Shown one piece after another: positions 8,478 to 17,127 of a DNA stretch of 41,650 bases (within the stretch, counting starts at the first letter, position 1; every line of letters begins with the position of its first letter). Source of the DNA: Streptomyces sp. 15-116A (GTDB lineage Bacteria; Actinomycetota; Actinomycetes; Streptomycetales; Streptomycetaceae); assembly GCF_025290915.1 (NCBI RefSeq), contig NZ_JAOCQE010000027.1:1-41650 (forward strand), read 5' to 3'. Below the pieces are notes generated by a model that saw only the letters and a program-made list of their open reading frames with translations, had not been told where the DNA came from and did not search any database. The translations under genes and the position numbers were made by a program.

Positions 8478-8939
8478 TCAGCCGACCTCGTTCTCCGCGA
8501 TCGCCTGGCCGTGGACCGTCACATCTCCGCCGTAGAACATGCCCGTGAAGACGGGGGCGTACGTCAACTGGACCTCGACCTCGACCTGTTGTGCGTTCGC
8601 CGCCACGCAGTGGGTCGCCGCGATGTCCGGGCCCGACATGTCCATCTCGCGGGCGAAGGCCTTCACGCGGGCGTCGCAGTTCTCGTAGTTGATCGGGGCC
8701 GGGCCGCCCACGTCGTCGTAGAGGGCCTCGCGGTCGATGTCCTGGGCGGCGTAACGGGCCGCCTGTTCCGCGATGTCGGCCGCCCGCTCCCGCTTGGAGA
8801 TGGACATGCCGCCGTCGATCACGAAGGCCGAGAGGGAGAGGAAGACGAGGGCGAAGATGATGACCGCGCCCGCGCCCGAACCACGGTCGTCCAGGCGTGA
8901 GAAGCGGTTCAGCAGCCACGCATGCAGCGCGTCTCTCAC
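8478..8939 (-). CDS. TadG/Rv3655-like pilus assembly protein
   Basis: 153 aa. The GTG at 8939 overlaps the stop of the preceding tadE-like gene (GTGA). An N-terminal single TM (GAGAVIIFALVFLSLSAFVI) follows a short basic region and DRGSG, the usual start of TadE/TadG pseudopilin-like proteins. Next come a helix rich in Ala/Glu/Arg (RERAADIAEQAARYAAQDI) and a secreted domain with two Cys. It is the last gene of the Tad operon, and probably a minor pilin-like or assembly factor embedded in the membrane. Confidence 0.88.
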   Translation of the reverse strand: MRDALHAWLLNRFSRLDDRGSGAGAVIIFALVFLSLSAFVIDGGMSISKRERAADIAEQAARYAAQDIDREALYDDVGGPAPINYENCDARVKAFAREMDMSGPDIAATHCVAANAQQVEVEVQLTYAPVFTGMFYGGDVTVHGQAIAENEVG

Positions 8940-9367
8940 GCCGTCCTCCGGTACGGATCCAGCGGCGAGCTGAAGCTCGACGTCAGCGTCGTCGGGATGT
9001 CCAGGCCCAGCATCGCAAGGCCCCGCACCTCGCAGCTCACCTCGACCGTGAAGATGGTGTCGGGCTCGAAGCCCGGGCTGGTCTGGACGACGGTCACCGG
9101 GCCCGCGCAGACGTCCGCGAGATTCGCCTCCGCTGCCTTGCGTGCCTCCGCCATCGCCGTCGCGTGGTCCTTCTGGATGGAGCCCGCGCGTGCCGCGTCG
9201 CGCGCCGCACCGTCCAACGCGCCCCGCCCGTCGACCAGTTGACCGAAGGCCACCAGCACCAGGATGAACAGGATCATCACCGGGGCGAGGATCACCACCT
9301 CGACGGTGGACAGGCCCCGGTCGTCGTCCCCCCGGACCGCGCGGGTGCCGAAGAGAGGGAACTCCAT
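8936..9367 (-). CDS. TadE-family pseudopilin
   Basis: 143 aa, ATG at 9367 immediately after the upstream stop (no gap). DDRGLSTVEVVILAPVMILF is the TadE signature with a conserved Glu after the processing region, followed by a TM helix to residue ~45 and an Ala-rich helix (GAARDAARAGS). Two Cys in the secreted part (VCAGP, VSCEV). It resembles minor pseudopilins of Tad systems. Coupled by overlap to the tadG-like gene. Confidence 0.92.
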   Translation of the reverse strand: MEFPLFGTRAVRGDDDRGLSTVEVVILAPVMILFILVLVAFGQLVDGRGALDGAARDAARAGSIQKDHATAMAEARKAAEANLADVCAGPVTVVQTSPGFEPDTIFTVEVSCEVRGLAMLGLDIPTTLTSSFSSPLDPYRRTA

Positions 9368-9823
9368 CTACGGCTCCTCCTGCACGAAACGCTCCACCGG
9401 GCCGACCGACTGCGCGTGCACCGTCAGATCCAGGCCCGGGAACACCGTGGGAATACGCGCCGTGACCTCCACGCCCACCGTGTTCTGCTCCGGCTGGAGC
9501 ATCTTCACGTCCGGCGCCAGCACCAACTGCGGGCCCAGTTGCCGGATATAGCTGTCCACGACGTCCCGCGCCTCGCCGCGCCAGCCGCCCGGCTCGGCGT
9601 CCGCCGTCGCACGCGCCTTGCGGGCGCCCGCCTGCGCCGCCGCCTGGGCGACGTGATCGGCGAAGAAGTACAGCGCGAACTGCACCGTCGCGAAGATCAT
9701 GAAGAACAGCACGGGCGTGAGCAGCACGAACTCGATCGCGGACATGCCGGAGTCACCGCGGGCGGAGGCGGCCTCGACCCGTCGGCGTACCCAGCGGCGT
9801 ACCCGGAGGGCGCGCGTGGACAT
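9368..9823 (-). CDS. TadE-family pseudopilin
   Basis: 151 aa. ATG at 9823 chosen because it precedes the typical basic N-terminus (MSTRALRVRRWVRRR); an upstream ATG at 9973 would read through the flp gene in another frame. RGDSGMSAIEFVLLTPVLFF gives the TadE processing-like region with Glu, then a TM helix (residues ~32-55) and AAAQAGARKARATADA. The extracytoplasmic domain is beta-rich without Cys. It starts 17 bases after the flp stop. Confidence 0.92.
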   Translation of the reverse strand: MSTRALRVRRWVRRRVEAASARGDSGMSAIEFVLLTPVLFFMIFATVQFALYFFADHVAQAAAQAGARKARATADAEPGGWRGEARDVVDSYIRQLGPQLVLAPDVKMLQPEQNTVGVEVTARIPTVFPGLDLTVHAQSVGPVERFVQEEP

Positions 9824-9840
9824 CGGCGTCGTACGTCCGG

Positions 9841-10107
9841 TCAGCAGGTCTTGCCCGCGTCCGCGCCCTTGATGCAGTCGCCGACCTTGTTGGCGCCTTC
9901 GCTCAGCGCGGCGTTGATGATGGCGGCCACGACACCGACGATCGCCACGACGACCGCGGAGATGATGACCCACTCCACCGCGGAGGCACCGCGGTCGAGT
10001 TCGCCGGAGCGGGCGCGCTCCACGCGGGCCCGCATGAAGGTGACCAGGAAGTCGACGGCGGGGATGCCGGTGTGGAAGGTACGGCCGTGGAAGGTACGTC
10101 CGTTCAT
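9841..10107 (-). CDS. flp: Flp/Tad major pilin
   Basis: 88 aa. ATG at 10107 with GAGAGGA upstream. RGASAVEWVIISAVVVAIVGV is the Flp-type prepilin region: Gly-Ala before a Glu at +5 of the hydrophobic stretch. A short C-terminus has two Cys (DCIKGADAGKTC) that could form a disulfide loop. The long basic N-terminal leader (~40 residues) is usual in actinobacterial Flp proteins. A 74-base gap separates it from tadC, room for an internal promoter or processing site, as pilin is needed in excess. Confidence 0.93.
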   Translation of the reverse strand: MNGRTFHGRTFHTGIPAVDFLVTFMRARVERARSGELDRGASAVEWVIISAVVVAIVGVVAAIINAALSEGANKVGDCIKGADAGKTC

Positions 10108-10181
10108 GACGCGTTGTCCTCTCGAATTCGGTGCACGGAAAAGACGTAGGGCTTAAGGAGACACGTTCAGGGTCACGGTTC

Positions 10182-11108
10182 TCACACCTGGAACACCCGC
10201 ATCGCCGCCGGGAAGATCAGGAACACGAGGAACCCCGCACACAGCAGCAGCTGCGCCACGAGCATCGACTGGGACTTCTCGCCCGCGCTGCCCTCGATCT
10301 CGGCGAGTTCGCGGTGCCGCATGGTCTCCGCGCGGGAGGCGAGGGACTCGCGGACCTTGGCTCCGTCGTCGGCGACGAGCGCGAGGGAGGCGGAGAGGTC
10401 CTTCAGCTCCTCCACGCCCAGCTCCTCGCCCAGCTGTCCCAGCGCCTGCCACTGGCTGATGCCGGTGATGCGGGCGTCGGCGAGGGCGTTGCGGATGCGG
10501 TGACTCGCCCAGCCGTCGGACACCTCGGCCGCCGCCATCAGCGCTTCGGGCAGACCGCGCCCGCCGGCCAGGCTCATCGACACCAGGTCCAGATAGGCGC
10601 CGATGACCCGGCGCAGGTCGCGCCGCTTCTCGGCGGCGTCCCGGCGTACCTCGAGGTCGGGCAGGAAGAAGAAGACGACGGCGCACAGCAGCGCCAGCCA
10701 CACCGGAATGATCGGGCTCTTGCTGAAGCCGATCGTCCAGACGACCGCGAACAGGAACGGCCCGAAGAACAGCCCGCCCGCCGCCAGCAGCACCTTCGTC
10801 GCCAGGAACTTCTCCCAGCTGCGCTCCAGCACCGCCAGGTCGGCCCGCAGCGAGCGCTGCTCCCAGCCCTGCTGCAGATAGAACTCGGCCACCCGCGCGC
10901 CCACTTCGGCCCGCAGCGAGCCGAAGCGTCCGCTGTCCTGCCGCGCCGAGCGCGCCGACTCGTAGGCCGCGCCGCGCGCCCGCATCGCGTCGATCCGCGC
11001 GACCTGCGAGATCGCGCTGCGCCTGGTCGGCATCAGGGCGCGGACCAGGACGTAGACGCCCAGGCCGACGATCGCGCCGACCACGATCGGCATCGTCAGT
11101 TCCTTCAC
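10182..11108 (-). CDS. tadC: TadC-like inner-membrane platform protein
   Basis: 308 aa. The GTG at 11108 overlaps the tadB stop (GTGA). N-terminal TM (residues ~6-24), paired TMs near 110-150 (LLAAGGLFFGPFLFAVVW, PIIPVWLALLCAVVFFFLPD) and a C-terminal TM (LVAQLLLCAGFLVFLIFP). Between them is the T2SSF cytosolic domain with GAYLDLVSMSLAGGRGLPEAL and DARITGISQWQALGQLGEEL. It pairs with TadB to form the platform for pilus assembly. Confidence 0.93.
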   Translation of the reverse strand: MKELTMPIVVGAIVGLGVYVLVRALMPTRRSAISQVARIDAMRARGAAYESARSARQDSGRFGSLRAEVGARVAEFYLQQGWEQRSLRADLAVLERSWEKFLATKVLLAAGGLFFGPFLFAVVWTIGFSKSPIIPVWLALLCAVVFFFLPDLEVRRDAAEKRRDLRRVIGAYLDLVSMSLAGGRGLPEALMAAAEVSDGWASHRIRNALADARITGISQWQALGQLGEELGVEELKDLSASLALVADDGAKVRESLASRAETMRHRELAEIEGSAGEKSQSMLVAQLLLCAGFLVFLIFPAAMRVFQV

Positions 11109-12094
11109 CGCCGTACCCCCTCTTCCTGCGGCAGCTGCTGCGGTGAGGCCGCGGCCCCGACCGTGCTCCGGGGCCGGACGAACTGCACGGCCGCCTCGTC
11201 GCGCACCAGGAAACGCTCCGGCGTCTCGATCGTGGACAGCTTGCGCAGCCACCAGAAGCCCAGCGCGAACAGCCCGCAGACACAGGCGAGGACGAGCTGC
11301 CCGACGGCCGTTCCGTACGGCTCGACGAAGTCGCGGTTGAAGATGGACAGTCCGAGCACGAACGCGATCGACACGGCGACGACGATCTGCACGGAGCGGC
11401 GGGTGGACGCCCGCTGCGCCATCACGCGCTGCCGCATGTCGACCTCCTCGCGCGCCGACTTGGCGAGCGCGCCGAGCACCTGCCGCAGACCGGGGCCGCG
11501 CAGCCGGGCGTTGAGGATGAGCGCGGCGACGATGATGTCGGCGGAGGCGTCGTCGATCTCGTCGGCGAGCTGCTGGAGCGCGTCGGGCAGCGGGGTGCGG
11601 GCGCGCAACCGGTCGACGAGAGCGTCGAGATGCGGGCGCAGCACGGGCGCGGCGGCGCGGGCGGAGGCCGGGATGGCCTGCTCCAGGCCGACGGCACCGG
11701 CGATGGTGTCGCGCAGCGACTCCGTCCAGGAGGCCAGCGCCTCCACCCGCCGCATCGCGGCCCGCTCTTCGGCGGCGCCGCCGAAGAGGCGGTCCCAGAA
11801 GAAGACGAGGACGGCGGCGGCGATGCCGGCGACGGCCCATCGGGTCAGCAGCAGCACGACGAGGCCGACGATCGCGGCGAGCGAGCCGCGCCGGCCCGCG
11901 AACCGGATGAGCTCGTTGGCCCGTTCGGTCGCCTTCTGCTTCTCGTGCTCGGGCTTGGCGGGCAGTCCGCGTACGGCGACGGCGAGCAGGGCGAGGCCGC
12001 CGCCGACGGCGACACCGCACGCCAGCGCGTAGAGCACGGTGGTGGAGAACAGCCCGCCCATGGAACCGAGCGAGCCGAGTGCGGCGAGCGTCAT
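11105..12094 (-). CDS. tadB: TadB-like inner-membrane platform protein
   Basis: 329 aa from the ATG at 12094, which has GGGGGTGA eight bases upstream and lies 8 bases after the tadA stop; a GTG at 12112 overlapping tadA by 10 bases is the alternative. TM segments near residues 12-37, 75-110, 235-258 and 270-287. The central T2SSF domain contains ASWTESLRDTIAGAVGLEQA and LRARTPLPDALQQLADEIDD. The C-terminal tail is cytosolic and polar. Forms the assembly platform with TadC. Confidence 0.92.
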   Translation of the reverse strand: MTLAALGSLGSMGGLFSTTVLYALACGVAVGGGLALLAVAVRGLPAKPEHEKQKATERANELIRFAGRRGSLAAIVGLVVLLLTRWAVAGIAAAVLVFFWDRLFGGAAEERAAMRRVEALASWTESLRDTIAGAVGLEQAIPASARAAAPVLRPHLDALVDRLRARTPLPDALQQLADEIDDASADIIVAALILNARLRGPGLRQVLGALAKSAREEVDMRQRVMAQRASTRRSVQIVVAVSIAFVLGLSIFNRDFVEPYGTAVGQLVLACVCGLFALGFWWLRKLSTIETPERFLVRDEAAVQFVRPRSTVGAAASPQQLPQEEGVRR

Positions 12095-12102
12095 CGTCCC
12101 GG

Positions 12103-13410
12103 TCACCCCCACGTTCCGCTGGGCCGGTAGCCGTGTGCCATGAGTTCCTCCAGGCAGGCAAGGGGGGCGTGCGGCACGACCCGGCCGTCGGGAGTCTCCG
12201 CGAACACCTCGCTGGACAGCACCCGTCCGTCGACGCCGTTGACCTCGCGGACCGAGGTGACCATGCGCTGGAGCCGGCCGCCGTTCTGGAAGTCGTTGCG
12301 CCGCTGGATGAAGACGACGAAGTTCACCGCGCCCGCGATCAGCATCTGGCTCGCCTCGATCGGCAGCCGTTCGCTGGCCTGCAGGGCGTAGGTGGAGATG
12401 CGGTTGAAGACCTCGCTGGAGCTGTTGGCGTGGATCGTGGACAGTGAGCCGTCGTTGCCCTGGGACATCGCGTTCAGCATCGTCACGATCTCGTCGCCGA
12501 GCACCTCACCGACGATGACGCGGGAGGGGTTCATACGGAGACTGCGGCGGACGAGTTCCGCCATGGAAATGGCGCCCTGCCCCTCGGAGTTGGGCAGCCG
12601 CTCCTCGAACGCCACGACATTCGGGTGCAGTTCGGGGAACTGGTCGAGCCCGAGCTCCAGGGCGCGCTCGACGGTGATGAGCCGCTCGTGCGGCGGGATC
12701 TCGTTGGCGAGGGCGCGCAGCAGCGTCGTCTTACCGGCGTTGGTGGCGCCCGCGATCATGATGTTCTTGCGGGCGCGGACCGCACAGGCGAGGAAGTGGC
12801 CGAGCTCGGGAGTGAGGGTGCCGTTCCCGACGAGGTCGGAGATGAACACCTTGCCCATGCGCGCGCGACGGATGGACAGCGCGGGGCGGCGCGCCACGTC
12901 CATCACGGCGGAGAGCCGGGAGCCGTCCGGAAGCCGCAGATCGAGCTGGGGGTTGGCGGAGTCGAAGGGCCGGGAGGACAGTCCGGAGTACGCGCCCAGC
13001 ACCTGGATGAGCTCGATCAGCTCCTCGTCGGTCTCGGCGACGGGCTCGCCGCGGACCTCGCGGCCGTCGGAGTAGCCGACGAAGACCTGGTCACAGCCGT
13101 TGATGTCGATGTTCTCGACCTCGGGGTCGTCCAGCAGCGGCTGGAGCCGGCCGACACCGAAGAGGGCGGCGTGCACGGCGGCCGCGTACTGCTCCTCCGT
13201 CTCGGCGTCCAGCGGAGTGCGGCCCGCGTTGATCTCGGCGCGGGCGTACTCCTCGAGTATCTGGGCTATGACGGCACGGGCGTACTGCCGCTCGTCCTCG
13301 GTGGACATCGGCGTGACGCCGTTGACCTGGTCGAGACGGCGCTGTTCGGCGATCCGGTCGCCGGCGTCCTGACGGAACCGCTTGACCAGCTGGTGATCGA
13401 CAGCGGTCAT
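12103..13410 (-). CDS. tadA: TadA/CpaF pilus assembly ATPase
   Basis: 435 aa; the ATG at 13410 overlaps the tadZ-like stop (ATGA). VirB11/CpaF-type ATPase: N-terminal helical region, then NIDINGCDQVFVGY at ~100, Walker A GATNAGKTT (221-229, Lys227), Asp box ITVERALELGL, Walker B region PSRVIVGEVLGDE (~296-307) and the His box STIHANS (324-330). All catalytic motifs look intact. It powers Flp pilus assembly on the cytosolic face with TadB/TadC. Confidence 0.96.
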   Translation of the reverse strand: MTAVDHQLVKRFRQDAGDRIAEQRRLDQVNGVTPMSTEDERQYARAVIAQILEEYARAEINAGRTPLDAETEEQYAAAVHAALFGVGRLQPLLDDPEVENIDINGCDQVFVGYSDGREVRGEPVAETDEELIELIQVLGAYSGLSSRPFDSANPQLDLRLPDGSRLSAVMDVARRPALSIRRARMGKVFISDLVGNGTLTPELGHFLACAVRARKNIMIAGATNAGKTTLLRALANEIPPHERLITVERALELGLDQFPELHPNVVAFEERLPNSEGQGAISMAELVRRSLRMNPSRVIVGEVLGDEIVTMLNAMSQGNDGSLSTIHANSSSEVFNRISTYALQASERLPIEASQMLIAGAVNFVVFIQRRNDFQNGGRLQRMVTSVREVNGVDGRVLSSEVFAETPDGRVVPHAPLACLEELMAHGYRPSGTWG

Positions 13411-14474
13411 CGCCCGGCTCCGGCGTGGCCGGTGACGGGGCCGCCGCCGTGGGGGTGGGCGGCCTGGGGGTTCTGGGGCTGGTACTGCTGGGCGTGCGGG
13501 GGCTGGGGGTGCGAGACCTGCTGCGGGGGCTGGGCCTGGGCGTGCTGCTGGGCCTGGGGCTGGGCCTGGGGCTGGGGCTGGGGCTGTACGTGCTGCTGAG
13601 CCTGAGCCTGCTGCTGGGCCTGAGCCTGGGCCTGGGCCTGTGCCTGCTGGTGGTGCTGGGCGTTGGCGGAGGCGGTCCAGGCGGCGCCGTACTGCTGGTA
13701 CAGGTCGGCGGTCACCTTGCGGGCGGAGCGGATCAGCAGCGACTTGTCGAGCCGGCCGCGCCTGCGGCCCGCGAGCTGCTCGGCGCCGGCCGGGTCGTCG
13801 GCGAGGGTGCCGACCACGCGGGCGCCGGTCTGGGCGTGCACGAGCATGTCGTTGACCTGGGAGGCCAGCTTGGCGGCGTTGCCGGTGTCGGCGACGAGGA
13901 CGACGCCGATGGCCGGGTTGCCGAGGTTGGCGGCACCGCGCGGGCCACCGTGCAGCTTGGTGGCGAGGGCGGCGGCACGGTCCCGGACGCGGGCGAGCGC
14001 CTCGGGCTCGGTGCGGGAGATGAGCAGGACGAGGGCGGCGTGCGGGAACAGTTCGACGGCCGGGGTGTCCCCGCTGATGCGCCCGCAGTCGGCGATGACG
14101 TCGGCGGGCGCGTGCGGGGAGTCGGCGAGCGAGGCGAAGGCACGGCCGAGGGTGGGCCACAGCCCGGCGAGCCCGGCGGCCTGCTCGGCGATGCCGAGGC
14201 CGACGAGCACTTCGAGGCCGCCGCTCAACGGCTGGACGTGGTCCCAGAGTTGGTCGGGCACGAGGCCGCGGCGGGCGGTGGCCGCGATGGAGAGCATGCC
14301 GGTGTTGGGGTTGAGCGGCCCGCCGTGCGCGGCGGCACTGCGGTAGACGAGGTCACCGCCCGCCGGGTCCGTCTCGGCGAGCAGCACGCGCCGCGGCCAG
14401 ACCGCCGCGAGGGCGACGGCCGCGGTGGTGACGCCGGGGGAACCCTTGTCGGCGGCGAGGGCGATGAGGGCCAT
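13407..14474 (-). CDS. TadZ/CpaE-like protein with degenerate P-loop and Gln-rich tail
   Basis: 355 aa, ATG at 14474. MinD/ParA-like fold: MALIALAADKGSPGVTTAAV at the N-terminus sits where KGGxGKT should be, but the P-loop Lys is Val (GSPGVTT), so nucleotide use is doubtful. LLAETDPAGGDLVYR and DVIADCGRI match the ParA/MinD core. From about residue 280 the protein becomes a Gln/Ala/Pro/His low-complexity tail of about 75 residues. By position it is the TadZ localisation factor of the Tad system. Translationally coupled to tadA. Confidence 0.88.
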   Translation of the reverse strand: MALIALAADKGSPGVTTAAVALAAVWPRRVLLAETDPAGGDLVYRSAAAHGGPLNPNTGMLSIAATARRGLVPDQLWDHVQPLSGGLEVLVGLGIAEQAAGLAGLWPTLGRAFASLADSPHAPADVIADCGRISGDTPAVELFPHAALVLLISRTEPEALARVRDRAAALATKLHGGPRGAANLGNPAIGVVLVADTGNAAKLASQVNDMLVHAQTGARVVGTLADDPAGAEQLAGRRRGRLDKSLLIRSARKVTADLYQQYGAAWTASANAQHHQQAQAQAQAQAQQQAQAQQHVQPQPQPQAQPQAQQHAQAQPPQQVSHPQPPHAQQYQPQNPQAAHPHGGGPVTGHAGAGR

Positions 14475-14492
14475 GGGTGGGGTGCCGCCTTC

Positions 14493-15218
14493 TCAGTTGC
14501 CGGGGACGTGCACGATGGCGACCTCACCCGCGGCTGCCGCCGAGGCCAGCGCGGCCGCGTCGGCCTGGTCGACGAGCAGGGTGAGCGTCTTGCTGCCGGT
14601 GCTCACGGTGGAGTCGCTGTCGTCCTTCACGGTGTTCACCCGGGCGTCGTCGACGAGGGCGCCGCCGGAGGAGGAGCCGGTCGCCCCGGAACCCGCACCG
14701 TCCGAGTCGTCGGAGCCGGCACTCGTGCCGCCGACGCGGTAGGCCGCCACGACGTCACCGGACTTGATGTCCGCGGGGTACTGCCCCTCCTTGAGAGCGA
14801 GACCGACGGACGCCTTACCGGCGGGCAGACTGCTCTTCTTGCCGAACATCTGCCCCTGGACGACCGTCTCCGGGTAGATGGTGGTCTTGGCCTTCAGCGT
14901 CTTGAGGGTGTCCAGCTGGCTCCAGAGGACGTAGTTGATGCTCTCGTCCTCGGCCACCATCACGGAGGTCACGTCGCTGTCGGTGACGGACGCCCCGGCC
15001 TGGATCTCGTTCTTGACCTTCACGACCTCGATACGGTCACCGGCCTGCAGCACCAGCATCGTCGCGCCGAGCGCACCCACCAGGATCAGCAGCACCGCCA
15101 GTGCGGCCAGTGCGGGTTTGCGCTCGCGAGGCGGCGTGGGAAGCCGGTCACCGACCGACGGCTGAGCAGGAGCCGCGGAACGACCTGCGCCCGCCCCCGT
15201 ACGCTCTTGGATCTTCAC
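14493..15218 (-). CDS. CpaB/RcpC-like SAF-domain protein
   Basis: 241 aa. GTG at 15218 after GGGAGCGG. Cytosolic Pro/Arg N-terminus, one TM (residues ~36-56), then a SAF domain (EIQAGASVTDSDVTSVMVAE... to GQYPADIKSGDVVAAYRV) interrupted by a Ser/Gly linker before a C-terminal beta region (TLTLLVDQADAAALASAAAA). In Gram-negatives RcpC/CpaB works with the secretin; here it is probably a wall-facing pilus factor. It is the first gene of the operon, 18 bases before tadZ. Confidence 0.88.
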   Translation of the reverse strand: MKIQERTGAGAGRSAAPAQPSVGDRLPTPPRERKPALAALAVLLILVGALGATMLVLQAGDRIEVVKVKNEIQAGASVTDSDVTSVMVAEDESINYVLWSQLDTLKTLKAKTTIYPETVVQGQMFGKKSSLPAGKASVGLALKEGQYPADIKSGDVVAAYRVGGTSAGSDDSDGAGSGATGSSSGGALVDDARVNTVKDDSDSTVSTGSKTLTLLVDQADAAALASAAAAGEVAIVHVPGN

Positions 15219-15340
15219 GCAACCGCTCCCCGTACACCCAAGACGATGTCTGCCAAGTTCTCAGAAAATTCGGACACTTCACCCGCGTCCACTCGCGCGC
15301 AGACATGCGGGACGCGTCGGACGTACCCTCCCGACCTGGG

Positions 15341-15369
15341 CGGATAGCCAACGCTGAGGTGAGTGTCAA
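15341..15369 (-). promoter_or_regulatory. Promoter of the Tad pilus operon
   Basis: On the minus strand a consensus -35 TTGACA (15364-15369), 17-base spacer and TATCCG (15341-15346). The start point would fall near 15334, giving a leader of about 115 bases to the GTG at 15218. It is the only consensus -35 box I found upstream of the operon. Confidence 0.55.
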
Positions 15370-15556
15370 GCCCTCGCACCGTATCAGCCGCTCATACGCC
15401 CCTCAAGGCGCACCCGACGTCATGAACACCACACGGCACACTGTTACCCGCCTGCAACTGCAGCCCCGTGAAACCGGGTTGACGCCTACCCAGACCCCCA
15501 TGTCACGCCCTGTGCGCAAGCGAACCGCCAACGTGCCGCGTCACCGCCCCCGCCCG

Positions 15557-15638
15557 CCCGATTCGTCACGCCTCACCCATCAGCCCTGCACGATTCACTC
15601 ACGAGAGTCCACCCGGCCCATGCCATGATCTTCGCCCG
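15557..15638 (+). repeat. 82-base direct repeat, copy 1
   Basis: Starts CCCGATTCGTCACGCCTCAC and ends around GCCATGATCTTCG. It matches 16271-16352 with only a small cluster of mismatches in the middle and at the end. Copy 1 lies after the 3' end of the minus-strand gene at 15675. Confidence 0.85.
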
Positions 15639-15674
15639 GAACGGTGACACGGGGGCTTCAGGAGCGACGGGCGG

Positions 15675-16232
15675 TCAGCCGTTCACCTGCCGTGCGGCAC
15701 GACTCTTGCCCTTGCCCTTCTTCCGCAGCTTCCGCATCCGGTCCCGCTCCTCCGCCCGCCGGGCCTCGAGGACGCCCCGGCGCCACCGCCGGCCGAGCAG
15801 ACCGAGGGCCGTCACGGTGACGACGTAGGCGAGGAAGGCGGTGCCGGTCCCCGGGACGTACTCGCAGGAGGACGACCGGCAGTTCCTGCCGCGCAACCCG
15901 CTGAGCAGCAACAGCACCGGCCCCATCGCGGCGACCCAGCACGCGGCGGTTCCCGCGGAACGAGCGGCCCGCAACAGCCGTGGCTCGCTGTCCCCGTTCG
16001 CGACCCCGGACCTGGCCAACGCACCGAACCAGCCCAGCACGCTCACGATGCCCAGCACAGCACCGGCCGCCCAGGCCCCGCCAGGAATCCCGACGAGCGC
16101 CGATATCGCCTCCCGCCCGAGCCACCGGGCGCCTCCGAAGAACAGCAGAACGACCACGAGACCGACGACAAGGAAGAGGACGAAACCCGCGACCCCCCAC
16201 GCATCCCTCGCCCGAAACCTACCGCCGGCCAT
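15675..16232 (-). CDS. Integral membrane protein bracketed by a direct repeat
   Basis: 185 aa from the ATG at 16232, which has GGAGGG five bases upstream; an upstream in-frame start lies inside the repeat and lacks a ribosome site. Four TM segments: residues ~14-32, 43-63, 83-106 and 126-146. The C-terminus is strongly basic and coiled (RRAEERDRMRKLRKKGKGK), cytosolic by the positive-inside rule. Two Cys (NCRSSSCEY) sit in an outside loop. Family not recognised. The 82-base repeat flanks it on both sides, as if the gene was inserted behind a duplicated promoter segment. Confidence 0.8.
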   Translation of the reverse strand: MAGGRFRARDAWGVAGFVLFLVVGLVVVLLFFGGARWLGREAISALVGIPGGAWAAGAVLGIVSVLGWFGALARSGVANGDSEPRLLRAARSAGTAACWVAAMGPVLLLLSGLRGRNCRSSSCEYVPGTGTAFLAYVVTVTALGLLGRRWRRGVLEARRAEERDRMRKLRKKGKGKSRAARQVNG

Positions 16233-16270
16233 CTCAGCCCTCCTGCTCCCGATCCCGCGCACCCCGGCCA

Positions 16271-16352
16271 CCCGATTCGTCACGCCTCACCCACGAGCCC
16301 TGCACGATTCACTCACGAGGGGCCGGGCGGCCCATGCCATGATCTTCGGTCG
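16271..16352 (+). repeat. 82-base direct repeat, copy 2, upstream of a lipoprotein gene
   Basis: Same sequence as 15557-15638. This copy ends 58 bases before the ATG of the lipoprotein gene at 16411 and so probably carries its promoter or operator, although no standard -35/-10 pair stands out. Confidence 0.85.
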
Positions 16353-16410
16353 GACCGATGACGGGACACCGCAGCAGGCCCGTAAGCAAGCCCCTCGAGG
16401 AGCCCCCCAC

Positions 16411-17127
16411 ATGAAGCGCACCGCGCTGACCGCCTCCGCTCTGTCCGTCCTCGCCCTCGCCACGCTCACGGCGTGCGGCGGCGACAAGGAGCCGGACAAC
16501 TCCACCGGAGAGCCGAGGCCGACCACCTCCCAGGCTCAGCAGGCCACTCCGGCCCAGCGGCTGGCCCAGCTGATGGTACGGCCGGCCAACGTGGACGGGT
16601 TCTCGGTGGACAAGCCCGATGCCGAGTTCGCCTTCGCCACGTCCCCTGAGGAGGTCAAGGTCGACAAACCGGCCTGCGCTCCCCTGGCGTACGCGATGAA
16701 CCAGCTCCCGCTGGGGGACCCGACGGCGGACCTCACACGGGTGGTGTCGAAGAGCATCAGCGACGCACACACGCACATCACCCTGACCACTTACGAGACC
16801 GGGGCGGCGCAGCCCGCTCTGGCCGATGTGAGGAAGGCCCTGAGCGCCTGCGGCGACGGCTTCACGGCGAAGGCGAGCGGCGGCACCAACACCTACGACT
16901 CGGTCACCGAGGAGAAGGTCGCCCCGGCCGGCGACGAGACCCTGGGCTTCAAGGCGACGATGACCTTCCGCGGCATCTCGCACACCCTGCACACGCAGGT
17001 GGTCCGCAAGGCCGACGTCCTCGGCGTCTACCACTCGGTCGACGGCCTGGCCATCGCCCAGGCCAGGCCGAGCGACGCCAAGCTGTCGGCGGCGGTGGTG
17101 AAGGCACAGAACGCGAAGCTCGGGTGA
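16411..17127 (+). CDS. Lipoprotein, unknown function
   Basis: 238 aa. ATG with CGAGGAG eight bases upstream. Signal peptide with lipobox TLTAC (Cys ~22), Thr/Gln linker, then a domain of ~190 residues with two Cys (KPACAPLAYAM, SACGDGF), typical of Streptomyces sensor-like lipoproteins of the LpqH/PknH-sensor type in outline, though I cannot assign the family. The stop overlaps the next GTG (GTGA), so it is translated with the 704-aa membrane protein. Confidence 0.88.
   Translation: MKRTALTASALSVLALATLTACGGDKEPDNSTGEPRPTTSQAQQATPAQRLAQLMVRPANVDGFSVDKPDAEFAFATSPEEVKVDKPACAPLAYAMNQLPLGDPTADLTRVVSKSISDAHTHITLTTYETGAAQPALADVRKALSACGDGFTAKASGGTNTYDSVTEEKVAPAGDETLGFKATMTFRGISHTLHTQVVRKADVLGVYHSVDGLAIAQARPSDAKLSAAVVKAQNAKLG

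Larger units (their letters stand above)
15219..15674. other. 456-base intergenic region upstream of the Tad operon
   Basis: Contains the Tad promoter (15341-15369) and copy 1 of an 82-base direct repeat (15557-15638). Plus-strand open frames crossing it have no ribosome sites and atypical composition. Nothing else could be supported. Confidence 0.5.

Noticed and set aside
10131..15347. Long plus-strand frames across the Tad operon
   Set aside because: Their translations are Arg/Ser/Gly-rich without motifs, and the opposite strand encodes a complete Tad set with overlaps.
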